A DNA stretch of 64,000 nucleotides from Sipunculus nudus (taxonomy: Eukaryota; Annelida; Sipuncula; Golfingiida; Sipunculidae). The position numbers and the translations under genes were made by a program. The notes under the pieces are model-generated. The model was not told the DNA's origin and ran no database searches. It saw only the letters and a list, made by a program, of their open reading frames with translations. Positions 25,945 through 36,900 of the stretch are shown here, piece after piece (position 1 is the stretch's first letter; each line of letters starts with the position of its first letter). The DNA lies in assembly GCA_026874595.1 (NCBI GenBank), contig CM049309.1:96990723-97054722 (forward strand). The letters run 5' to 3'.

Positions 25945-26483
25945 CTCTGGTTCGCTATGCAGATTCTTTGATGCCTCTTGCTCATTTTCTTCCCTATAAG
26001 GGAAATTTAATGCTTTTGAAGACGACTTTTTAAGGACCTTAACTATCTTGATGTAATTTAGTCTAAAATGAACAGTTCTTTTTATTAAATTGGCTCCTAA
26101 TTACACCTGACACTATTATGTGTGTACATGTCTTGACTTCTCAACTCATCAAACATTATGAAGATTTTTTAACTTATTTTATTACAAATCAGGTAACACT
26201 AGCATAGTTACAGGTTTCTCAGGAGAACATTTATAAATTTGATGGCATGATTAATATGGAAAAACAATGTGCCTTAAATATTTTTGTTATTTATGCCCCA
26301 GCTGTTGCAGTACAATCTAAAGTGACTCAGTCTAAAATTAGTCTAAATCATCCTTATCTTGTAGGGGGGGGGGGTCGGGTATTTGCAAAACAATAATAAC
26401 AGTAATAATATAATAGTAATAATAGAATTATGTAAACTAATTAGGGGCATACTTTGGCCATAATATTTATTATCCAAACTTCA
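25945..26483. other. sequence between two hAT remnants
   Basis: This is AT-rich with a G run at about 26364-26373 and an irregular AATAAT/TAATAG-like stretch (26393-26427). The first 100 bases may still belong to the N-terminus of the minus-strand transposase. Confidence 0.35.
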
Positions 26484-26645
26484 GGAACATCGAGACCCAG
26501 CTCAGCATCAGTTGAACGCATCTTCTCAAACTTCGGAGTTGTACAGACAAAACTGAGAAACAGGCTGGGCATAGACAAAGCCACTAAACTTGTGACGTGT
26601 TATAGGCATTTGAGAGGAACAGAAGAAGTAGACTGGGAGATATAA
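26484..26645 (+). pseudogene. hAT transposase C-terminal (dimerisation) fragment, different family
   Basis: The plus frame reads SSASVERIFSNFGVVQTKLR, then NRLGIDKATKLVTCYRHLRG, and stops at 26643-26645. This is the C-terminal hAT dimerisation motif (SxxxER.FS..G....KLRNRL....A.KL). Its residues differ from those of the minus-strand transposase (SSAVERAHASLRYIKT), so it belongs to another hAT family. A plausible splice acceptor, 'ccaaacttcag', ends at 26484. No upstream transposase exons are visible, so it is either the last exon of a mostly lost element or a truncated relic. The region at 27066-27189 may be the 3' end of this element. Confidence 0.75.
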
Positions 26646-27065
26646 AGCTTTGATTTAGTAAACACAGGACTTAAAAGAACGCAACATGTTTAAAAAATAC
26701 CTGTTGAGTAGTTGTACATATATTTTGGATTAATAATATATGCTGTGAGGTGATATGATGTGGCAAATACTAATTGGTGCTTTAAAGTTAGATCTTATTT
26801 TTATAACTTGAAAACACTTTTTACATGAATACACAAAAGATTCTGAATATATTTAAAAATATGTGTAGCAAGCTGTCTTCACTGTAAACAATTGAGTAGT
26901 TTTCTTTTTGTGAAAATGGAATGTTTTATAACATTAAATTTATAAAAATGAGTGGACTATGACTAATATTCCTGAATAAACACTGGTTTACCTTTGTTAG
27001 TTCAGTTAGTTTAATAAAACACATATTGAGAGATGGTTTTTCCTTATTTCTCACTCACATTATTA

Positions 27066-27189
27066 CTATCCAGGGGGTATTTCCCAGTAATTCCCAGATG
27101 GTAGTATTTGAGCTGTATTTCCCAGGGCGGGAATTCCCAGGAATTCCAACCCGAGAATTCCCACCCTGGGAATTCCCGAACAACCCTTG
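27066..27189. repeat. subterminal GAATTCCC repeats, possible hAT 3' end
   Basis: At least six TTCCCAG/GAATTCCC units occur within 125 bp, including exact palindromes GGGAATTCCC at 27129-27138 and 27168-27177. The block ends at 'gaacaacccttg' (27189), whose complement CAAGGGTTGTTC could be a terminal inverted repeat. It lies 0.4-0.5 kb downstream of the plus-strand hAT dimerisation fragment. The opposite end was not found. Confidence 0.45.
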
Positions 27190-28895
27190 ACCAGACACTA
27201 TTAAATCTCAGCCTCACTATTAAATCTCAGCTCATCTAACTTACAGTATCTGAGCTGAAAACTGTCTGAGATAAGGTTTATCTTTAGTGAAAGGAACAAA
27301 CTATGATCTTACTTACCTTACTTGGTCAGAAGTGGAAGGTCTGGCAAAGAAATCAGAAATTTTCCGCTTTTTGCTGGCTGCCATCATATAATACACACAC
27401 AGTGAACATGTCCTTTGATTTCCATACAGTAAATGTGACCGCAACTGACCGGTTTGACCAGCAAGTCAGTTCATTAAAGAATAGCAAAGATGGGCCTTCC
27501 TGGTCTGGACAATTTCACACTTCATGGTGTCAGGACCTAGGCAGCCTGGCAAGCCCTGGTCTGACCAGTGACACTTTGATTCATTAATATACCTATGGTA
27601 ATTACATTGTGAAAACAGAGCCTTTGATACAAAGTAGTCAAAGAGTGAGGGAGGCAGTGACTACCTGCTTCCTCCTTGCATGTATATAGTTTATAGGTAA
27701 CAGTTTGTGTGTATGTTTAAGATCATTGTCAGTTTTAATTTAAAATTATATTTCTCATAGGACAACTTGATAGGAGGAAATGTGTGAATGGACCACTGCA
27801 GACACCTCTGCAGCCCAAAGAATGTAGCCATGGGCAATTAAGTCATTAGTTTTTTATCTGCTGGGCCAGCACAGTCACCCCAGGCGCAGAAGGCCTGATA
27901 ACACACAGATTCCAGGAGACTCCAGACTGCCAGCATGATTATAGGGTATAAGATATCAAATTATAGTAACAGCTCCAGGCAGATATGTTACATGTGAGCT
28001 TGTGATAGATGTGCCTGTACTTAATAGTTAAGTGCCCTGCTCTGTGCAAAATAGGGCCCCCCCCCCCCCCCCCCGGCCGGGTGGCCCCCCCCCCCCTTGG
28101 ATCCGCCACTGGTAAGTCACCAGTCGCGGGCGGGTGTACAGATATCGGTAACAGCTGATTGCACGTCTGGTAATACAGGGCCGGTAAAAAGATCACGAGC
28201 CGTCAGTATTTAGGGTTCAGTGTACCAGTTGACTGGGGGTATCAATAGTTGCCTTTTGCTAAAGACACGTTCATACTATGCCTGCAGCTTGCCTTCATCT
28301 GTGGGCTCTAACTGTCACGTATTGTTCCATATCCGTTCTTTATCAGCCATTGCTGATAAGCAAATACCAAATCACTTGAACCTCTGTGCCCCTTGATCAC
28401 AACTCGTTTACTGCATGTACAACAAATTATTGTCACATGGTAAATTGTGTGCCTGTTCAGCCCTTTTAGTCAGTGTCTTTAGAATCCTGACTAATGTAAG
28501 TTTGATAAGCTGGTGATCTAATTTATTGAGGAAACCCTCATTACTAAAGTTCACTCTCTTGTCACAGCTATGGTCATTATCTAAGGCATGGTATACAGCC
28601 AGTATGTGCATGTGCTTGGTTGGACTTTGGGCTACTCCTGTAAGTGAAGGTAGGTGTACCATAGTCACAATATATATGTTATTATTCAATTATATGTATG
28701 TTACTCTCTATTCTATCACACTAATCATGTTAGATCACATGTATCCTATCAGAATACTTCTTTTAAGAAGAAGGTATAATTTTAGGAAGTGCTTATTTCC
28801 ACTCCCCCTGGAAGTTTAAATAAAGAATACTTATTTCCACACCCTATATATAACAGAAAAGTTAAATATTTGCAAATTAAGAAATTCACTTTCAT
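27190..28895. other. unassigned, with a transposon-end-like motif at 28.1 kb
   Basis: No coding sequence is recognised. Two long C runs at about 28057-28095 are followed by TTGGATCCGCCACTG (28099-28113), the inverse of a CAGTGGCGGATCCAA-type transposon end. Its flank (gtaagtca) does not match the flank of the similar end at 20238 (ccagtaag). Confidence 0.4.
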
Positions 28896-28926
28896 CAGCC
28901 CTGCAGACATGGGGTCTATTACAGTT

Positions 28927-30042
28927 TGTAGCTGTCATCAGCTGATCGTATTTTGTTTTCATGTATTGTACGAGCGTCATGCATATTTTACCGTTTTAAG
29001 CCATGAGTGACCATGCGTGTTTACAGTTATACATACACGATACAAAGTATTTCCTGGATATAGTTGTTTGTAGATTCCAAAGTTTTATGTTTATAATGTA
29101 CGTCTCATTTTGTCATATATAACATTTTGTGAACTCTAACTTATTGAGCTACGGGTTATAAGGCAGATATTCTACTTTTACTCGATACCGCGTAGTGATA
29201 CGAGGCATGTCTTCAAGTTAGGAACGATCATGTATGGTTTTCATGTCCGATGGTACGAATTTAGAAGTTCATCTCGAAGATTGTGATTTACTGTATTTAG
29301 AACTACGATCGAGAAGAACGTAAAGTCATATTGCACCAAACATGAACCCTTAGATGTTGAGAAACATGCTTGATGGCCCAGAGTCGGTTAGTTTTCATTT
29401 TATTTTAATCCTGTTAAATGGTTAAGATCGCATGTTCAGTAGCACATGTTTTGTTCTTGCATGTAGCACGCAATAAGATGAATGTCAGTAAAACTCGTTA
29501 TGTAGAGGTGACAAAACGCCTTCATTACTCAACCGGAGAGTTAATTTTGTACACGATCTCTTCTTTTGTACCAGTCGAAGGCAGTTATCTGATGCCATTT
29601 AATGATGACAGTCATTCAGTCCATATTAGAATATTTCACTATTAATCTTATTATTGTTATTCGTCATATTGAGTACTACTCAGACACTTTGTGTTTTATG
29701 TCAGAGATAACATGTGCTAGTTAACTTTACTAAGAAATCACCATGTAACTCTCATTATGATGAATGTTTCTTTTGTCTGTCCGTTAGTCTGTTTGCATGA
29801 TCATAACCTTGTGACGAGAATATTATGTGATATATCATACATGGCTGACAATAATATGTGTATCAGCATATCGTGCTACCAAGTGGTAAGGTCTGCATTC
29901 CTGTCTTTGTAGTTGACGGTTCATGGTTGATGGTTAACGGTTGACGGTTAACCAGGTTAATCAACCGAGGAATAAACCAGTATAAACCAAACGTCCTGGT
30001 CCTTGTTTGAGTCAGTTTTGCGAAAGCATGTATACCACTACA
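28927..30042 (+). repeat. BEL/Pao 5' LTR
   Basis: It is 1,116 bp, TG...CA bounded. A polyadenylation signal AATAAA lies near its 3' end (within 'gaggaataaacc', about 29968-29979). A 75-codon open frame (29418-29645) is present in both LTRs but shows no motif, and its conservation is explained by LTR duplication. Confidence 0.93.
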
Positions 30043-31938
30043 GTCAACGACTAGAGCCAGAGGCTCATAGGACCCTACGTCATGGTGATGTCATAAGATG
30101 CTGTACAGGTGTGCTGATGTGGTATCAAGCTGTGCATCAGTTTCAACTCAGCGGTGATGTCATAGGACGCTGTGTGTATTAGTTTCAACTTCACAGAACA
30201 TATTTAAGCTCAGTTGTGAAGCAGACTCACAGAGGCTAGAGAACTGGATGTGATAACTGTTGTTAAATATAATATGATATCTGAGCTCAACCATTGAAAC
30301 AGTACTTTATGCAACTGATATGATATGTGACACTGATGTATGCCATCACGAGCAGTGGAATTGTCAACAAGTTGTGACTGTCAGTAAGGCCTGAATTTCA
30401 CCAGACTATTTGAAGCCCTGATTGTGAACTTGAACATTAATATCATACAGTCTGATTCCACTTTGATGAACTTGCTCAGTATATTTTGCATTTTAATGTC
30501 TGATGATATCTGATGACACATTCCATGCTGCGCACACATTTGGTATTTGTTAGAAATTATGTATCTTGATGACTGATGCTTGATGATATCTGATGACACT
30601 TTCTATGCTGCATACACATTTGTTATTTGTTGAAAACAACATTTGATGAACATTTTGTTATTTTATGCATACTAAATGTTTGATGTAGTTCATGATCCAG
30701 TATGATGCTACATGATTCTTAGTGTTCAGGTGGTTTATGACAGACTGCAGTACCGTATCTGAAGTTCAACACTTTCATACATTCTAAGATAATTTGTTTA
30801 CTTCATGACAAATAAATGTGGCCTATGCAGTGGCACTTCATGACTTGAAATATGATAAAGAATATGATAAACGTGCTTCATGGTATTATACACACCTTTA
30901 ATATGATGTCTAATGTGCATGGTCTTTGATACACTGTCAACAGGTATTTGACTGTGTTTTCTTTTTTTTTTGTTGTGAGTTTACACTAGAGTGTCTTAAG
31001 TTTAATGATGACATGGAACTATATAGGCATATGTTTCATGTGTTATGATACTTATTGATCATATTAATGATATATTAATGATACTTTGTGTTGATGTACC
31101 GACAGTACCAGACGAATACATTTCATAACTTGATAGTTAACACCAGATGATAATCTTATACAGAGGACATTCCGCGATATTTTGTTAATGTTGGTACACT
31201 GCTATTTAAGAAACTGGAATGTTTAATATCTTGACAATTAGTTACAAACCAACAAGATTTTGTACTTTTAAATAAGTAGTATAAGGGTGACTTTCTTTCC
31301 AATACCATATTGTCAGATTGTTTTAAGTTAACTTGGATTTGCATACCCTTAGACAAGCAGCAATCATCTGTGACATTCAGCTGCAGATTGTTAAATGACT
31401 AAACTTTTAAGCTTGTTGATGTATTTGTATGGTCAAGGTTACATAGTGATGTATATGTTTTCCATGATGTTGTTTTACCCATAATACTTTACTTCACTGA
31501 TGCATTTCTGAACTGAAAGGTTACATATTGCGATTATTGTTTTATTTAGGCATACAGGTCACTAACAGAGACAGCAGTCACATTGATTCATGTGCTGCAC
31601 CGATTTGTTGTGCTGTGTTTTCTGATAACTGTATGAGGTTAAGTAAGATCGGGTAAAATTTTGTTGAATTGTATGAAACTGCCTGTCGAGCTTATCTTTA
31701 TAAGAACACGGTAATGATGAAAGTTATGATTGTTGACAACTTTGTTAGACCTTTGCCTAACTGCTATACTGACAAATCACATTGAGTCATAGATTGCACG
31801 TGCACGGTGTAAGTTGTTATCTGTAAGGGTTAAATTAGATTTGACCAATATGTGCAAAGCTTTAACTGCCTAACAAGGGTATATTCGGTGCATTCATTAG
31901 TAAGGGCTCTTACTCTTTGTGAATTAAAAGTTTAGGGT
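30043..31938 (+). other. BEL/Pao untranslated leader
   Basis: It is 1.9 kb between the 5' LTR and gag, rich in TGATG/CATGA words, with no long frame. Right after the LTR the sequence reads 'gtcaacgactagagcc'. I could not identify a standard TGG-starting primer-binding site there. Confidence 0.6.
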
Positions 31939-33411
31939 ATGGCTACACACAGGGCAGAGTCATTACATGTTAATTCCTCTGATGACGAGGGCTCGTACTC
32001 AAACTTAGAAAGGGCTTTGTCAGTTGATACTGGTCTACGTCGAGACAGAAGGGCCAGGAAACTTACACGTAAGGTACTTGAAAATATGGATCAAGAGAAA
32101 GAGGTAGTTGAGAAATTCTGGTCCACTGTTAAGCAAATTTCTAATTGTATCAAGGAGACATGGGTAAACCTAAAATGTTCTTCAGACATTGGGACATTTT
32201 CCATTTATATAAAAAATCTGAATGCATATGAAACTGATCTGGACTTAGCATATGCAAGCCTTAGAAAATCCCTTAAGGGAGTCGTGCCACAAGAAGCTAG
32301 ACGCTTTGTTGACAAGTGTAAGGAAAATCTTAAAGATCTCCTAAGACGGATAGAAAAGCATGATTTAGATGAGAAAAGTGTAATTTCGAGTCGTAGTAGT
32401 AGCAGCTCACGGTTATCACGGGCGAGTAGCACTTCGTCTAAGAGGGCTCTTCTAGCAGCTCGAGCTGCGAGCTTGCAGGTAGAAATAAAAGCTTTGAAAC
32501 AAGAAAATGCTCGCAAAGCAGAAATAAAACGACTACAAACTGAGGAACTAGAGCGCCGTGCTGAACTCGAAGCAAACGAGAAGAAAAGGCGAGCTAAGAT
32601 ACAAGCTGAGATAGAGCAAAGGCAGCAAGAGCTTGAAAGTCAGAGACTCTATACAGAGTTTAGGAAAACTGCCACTGAGCTGCAGACTCTAGAGAAAGAG
32701 TTAGAGATTAGGAGCGATAGACTATCAGATATAAATGATGTAGTGCCCCCTGAAGTTGAGCAACCCTTGAATGTAGATGCACCAGTGTTTACACCAAAGT
32801 TTATCAAAACAGTCGCACCTCCGGCAGAAACCCCGGTGGGAAATACTGAGGTGCTCAGTCTAATGAAGAGTGTTAGCAATTCCGTAAACTTGAGTAGACT
32901 TCCCATGCCAGAGCCGTTTGTATTCGAGGGAGATCCCATGCAATATATTGCATGGAAGGCAGCATTCGGTACGTTGATTGAAGCAAGAGATATCCCAGCT
33001 TCGGAAAGGCTGTATTACATGAAGCAGTACCTCAAAGGAGAGGCAAGAGAAGCGGTGGAGGCACTTCTTTATTTCAGTACTGAGCAGGCCTACGATAGTG
33101 CCAAAGCAATTTTAGATCAAAGATACGGGAACCCCTTTATCGTTGCCGAGGCATTTCGCGACAAACTGGAAACCTGGCCATGTATTAGTAGAAATTACCA
33201 TAAAGGACTCCGAAAACTTGCCGATTTCCTCCGCCAGTGTGTGACCGCAATGTCTCATATTGAGGACTTGCAAATCTCAGGATGTCACAGCATGATACAG
33301 GCTGGGCTTCTCACAGATGACCCCTGTATCAGTAACACATGTGAGTATATAGGGACCCCCCTGTGTGTTTGTAGACTTACTTTTCCATCATCATACTCAG
33401 CAGGTAGTTAA
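31939..33411 (+). CDS. BEL/Pao gag, C-terminally altered
   Basis: The frame has 490 codons from ATG at 31939. In order it contains a Ser-rich segment (residues about 150-167), a long charged coiled coil rich in Glu/Lys/Arg (about 170-265), and the DUF1759 gag domain from about residue 318 (LSRLPMPEPFVFEGDP, then YYMKQYLKGEAREAVEAL). Family-like sequence continues to MSHIEDLQI at about 33276, then changes to unrelated sequence and stops at 33411. BEL gag normally continues through a conserved domain and CCHC zinc knuckles and runs in frame into pol. Here that part is missing or replaced. The protein could still form the assembly domain but should lack the nucleic-acid-binding knuckles. Confidence 0.85.
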   Translation: MATHRAESLHVNSSDDEGSYSNLERALSVDTGLRRDRRARKLTRKVLENMDQEKEVVEKFWSTVKQISNCIKETWVNLKCSSDIGTFSIYIKNLNAYETDLDLAYASLRKSLKGVVPQEARRFVDKCKENLKDLLRRIEKHDLDEKSVISSRSSSSSRLSRASSTSSKRALLAARAASLQVEIKALKQENARKAEIKRLQTEELERRAELEANEKKRRAKIQAEIEQRQQELESQRLYTEFRKTATELQTLEKELEIRSDRLSDINDVVPPEVEQPLNVDAPVFTPKFIKTVAPPAETPVGNTEVLSLMKSVSNSVNLSRLPMPEPFVFEGDPMQYIAWKAAFGTLIEARDIPASERLYYMKQYLKGEAREAVEALLYFSTEQAYDSAKAILDQRYGNPFIVAEAFRDKLETWPCISRNYHKGLRKLADFLRQCVTAMSHIEDLQISGCHSMIQAGLLTDDPCISNTCEYIGTPLCVCRLTFPSSYSAGS

Positions 33412-33990
33412 GCAACTTTAATGATTTCAGGCTCACATATATATCACCATTAGTTCTAAGAGGATCCAGGATATCTAGAATATATATTTTGTAATTATTG
33501 AGATATTTGAATATACATAGAAATTGTAATTATCCTAGACAATGAAAATCGCCAGTTCTGTGTAAATTACCATATAAATATTTAATATTATGAGCTGAGA
33601 TTTGGTGCATTCAAAGTAGTAAAGATGAAGTTTAATTAGTGTTAATTACAGGATTTTTCATATAATATTACAGAAGATATAGGTATATTAATCTTGGACA
33701 CAAATCACAGAAATTCAGTTTGTCATGATTTTAGGGGTAGAAGTCATAGCGTCGGTCACCCTCAGCCAGCCAATCAGCTCCCTGCTGGGGGTGATTACTT
33801 AAGACCAGATGCCCATTAACAGACACAGAGTCCGTTTTGAATTCAACCTGTGCTGGACACCAGTAAGCCAGCCAGGGCTTAGCCAGTCAGTTCACTAGTG
33901 CCTGCCAGCCTGGAAGATATGTATGATTTATTTAAATAAAATACTTTGTGGACAATAATCAAGGATTCAAGTCATTAAACTACTTTAACA
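33275..33990. other. foreign or rearranged block replacing the gag/pol junction
   Basis: Between the last family-like gag residues (MSHIEDLQI) and the first family-like residues of the next frame (RHPTCLHGD at 33990-34016) lie about 715 bp unlike BEL coding sequence. The stretch 33340-33954 begins TGTGAGT and ends GGACA. It has a CCAAT box (about 33768) and an AATAAA (about 33935), so a small LTR or a promoter-bearing insertion is possible. The flanks (aacaca and ataatc) do not match, so there is no target duplication. A splice donor-like GTGAGT at 33341 has no convincing acceptor downstream. Confidence 0.5.
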
Positions 33991-36900
33991 GACACCCTAC
34001 GTGCTTGCATGGCGATTATGAGGCACTGAATCCTACTCTAACAGAACCGACACAAAGAGAGCCTGCCGTTGTACGGAGCGCTTCGCGGTTAGATAAAGGT
34101 CTGGGTTGTTGTTCGATGACTGTACCAGTCTATGTTACAACCAAGGACAATCCTGACACGGAAGTAATGGCGTATGCATTGCTAGATACACAAAGTGATA
34201 CCACGTTTATCTCTGATGAAATAATTTCAAAGCTAAACCCAAAGGCAACACTAACGAAGCTTAAGATTTCGACTATGACATCATCAGAGACAGTCAACTG
34301 TTCGAAACTTTGTGATCTTCAGGTCAGGGGAGTAAACTCGAAAGTGAAAGTTTCACTTCCAGCAACACATACTACAGACTGTGTTCCAATTAAGCACTCG
34401 CACATTCCAACCCCTGATGTCGCTAGAAAGTGGGCTCATCTTCAAGAATTGTCTGATCATTTAGTACCATTGCAAGACACACACATAGGTGTACTGATAG
34501 GCTATAATTGCCCACAAGCCTTGGCACCCATAAACGTGAAACATGGAACAGACAATGAACCCTATGGTATTGAGACCAATTTAGGTTGGAGCATTGTGGG
34601 TTTTGTGACCAGTACAGATGAGAACGAAGATGACCATACAATCTCACACAGAGTGATGTCGAGGTCCATTCCTGAGCTGTTACAAGTAGATGAAAGGCAG
34701 AGGGTCAGTTTTGTGTTTAGAACCAGTGTAAAGGAATCGCCAAATTTTGTTGATCCATCACAAATCATAAGAGTGCTGGAATCGGACTTCCAGGATAAAG
34801 ATAAGGAAAAGACCATGTCGCAGGAAGACATTAGGTTTCTTGACATTTTAAATGATGGTATTCACCAGAACGAGGATGGATTCTACCAGATGCCTTTGCC
34901 ATTTATAGGAAGAAAGCCGGACCTACCTGATAATTCATCATTGGCAAAAAGACGGTTGAGTCAGTTACGGCAAAAATTGGAGTCTGACCATTCTTTTGCG
35001 GACGAATATAGACAGTTTATGACTCACATGATCCATGATGGGTATGCTGAGTTAGTGCTCAATGAGGAAATTGACAGTTCTGGCACGTGGACTATCCCAC
35101 ATCACGGGGTTCGCCACAAGAAAAAGGGTAAACTCAGAGTTGTTTTCGATTGCGCAGTGAGATATGGAGGTGCCTGCCTAAATGACCACCTTCTTCAAGG
35201 CCCTGATCTCATGAACTCTTTGCTGGGCTGTTTGTGTAGATTTCGAGAGGGTCAAGTAGCCATAGCAGGAGATATTGAAAAGATGTTTTACAGGTTCAAG
35301 GTGATCCCTGAACATAGAGACTACCTGCGATTCCTGTGGTGGGATAACAATATAGATGAGGAACCAAAGATCTACAGAATGACAGTACATATATTTGGCG
35401 CTGTCAGCTCGCCCGGGTGCGCCAATTTCGCCCTAAAACAGTTAGCCTCAGATCACGGGCACGATTTTAACCAAGATGTTTGCCAGTTCCTTCAGCAGAA
35501 TTTCTATGTGGACGATGGTCTGTTTAGTTGTGATTCTTCCGATCAAGCCATCAACATAATCCGTGGTGCCATCAAATTGTGCGAGAGGGCAAACATACGG
35601 TTGCAAAAATTTGTCAGCAATAGCAGGGAAGTAATGGATGCAATTCCAGCTACCGAGAGATTGTGCGATACAGACTCTTTGAATCTTACCAGTGATGTTG
35701 AGAGAGTCTTAGGGGTGCAGTGGAATGTCCAGAGTGACAACTTGCAGTTTTCCCTCACTTTGGACTCAAAACCGATGACTAGAAGAGGAATACTATCAAC
35801 GATAGCATCGATTTACGACCCTCTGGGTTGTTTAGCTCCATTCATCCTAATTGGCAAGCAGGTTCTCCAAGAGATGTGCCGTTTAGAATATGACTGGGAT
35901 GATCATCTTTCACAAGAGCTTGGACCAAAATGGGAAAGGTGGATAGCAGAATTACTAAAGATCACCAAAGTGAAGATACCAAGATGTTACGTTCCCAAAG
36001 ACTTTGGTGATGTTGTACATTACGAGATTCACCATTTTTCAGACGCCAGTAGCACTGGCTATGGTCAGTGTTCCTACCTTCGCGTGGTGAATCAGCTGGG
36101 TCAGGTCAGTTGCACCTTACTGATCGGAAAGTCTCGAGTAGCTCCTTTAAAGTTAACGACCATTCCCAGATTGGAGCTGACCGCTGCTGTGGTGTCTGTG
36201 AGAATTGCTGAGATACTGCAAGATGAGTTGACATACAACTTTTCGAAGGAAGTTTTTTGGACGGATTCCAGGATAACCCTTGGGTACATTAATAATGAGG
36301 AAAGAAAGTTTCACATATTTGTTGCGAACCGCGTACGCAGGATCAAGCAATCATCCAATCAAGAACAATGGCAATATGTAACAAGCAAAGATAATCCTGC
36401 AGACCATGCCTCTAGAGGTATGTACCCAGACGAACTAAATAAATCCTATTGGTTCAGAGGTCCGGAATTTCTATGGCGGTCAAATCTGCCAGATGAGGGA
36501 AATCAAGAGTTCCCATTGAGTTTGAATGATCCTGAACTTAAGAAAGTCACAGTGAATGCAACAGTTGCAGATGCAGACGGAGTAAGGACCGTTTACAGTG
36601 TTACTCAGAGGTTGCAAAAGTTTTCAAAATGGTCCAGTGTTGTCACTGCTATTGCGGTTATACTGCGTGCCCTCAAAGGGAGATCAAAACCGCTAACTCC
36701 TCTCGACCAGTCAAATGCAGAAATTACTATCTTAAAACCGATTCAAGCTGAAACTTTTGCTGAGGAATTGCAGCTCCTACAAAACAAGAATGTGCCGAAG
36801 GGTAATAGACTTCACAAATTAGACCCGTTTCTAGATGAAAATGGCCTTATGAGAGTAGGAGGGAGACTTAAGAAGTCCTCGTTGTCTTATTATGTGCGAC

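Noticed and set aside
26393-26427. AATAAT/TAATAG-like stretch as another hAT-N end
   Set aside because: It lacks the CAGACATGGGG terminus and the regular 6-bp unit.
29418-29645. 75-codon open frame repeated almost identically at 38701-38928
   Set aside because: Both lie in the two LTRs of one recent retrotransposon; LTR duplication explains the conservation and there is no protein motif.
33341-33346. GTGAGT in gag as a real splice donor joining gag to pol
   Set aside because: No acceptor with a pyrimidine tract lies before 33960, and the sequence on either side would not rebuild the missing gag segment.
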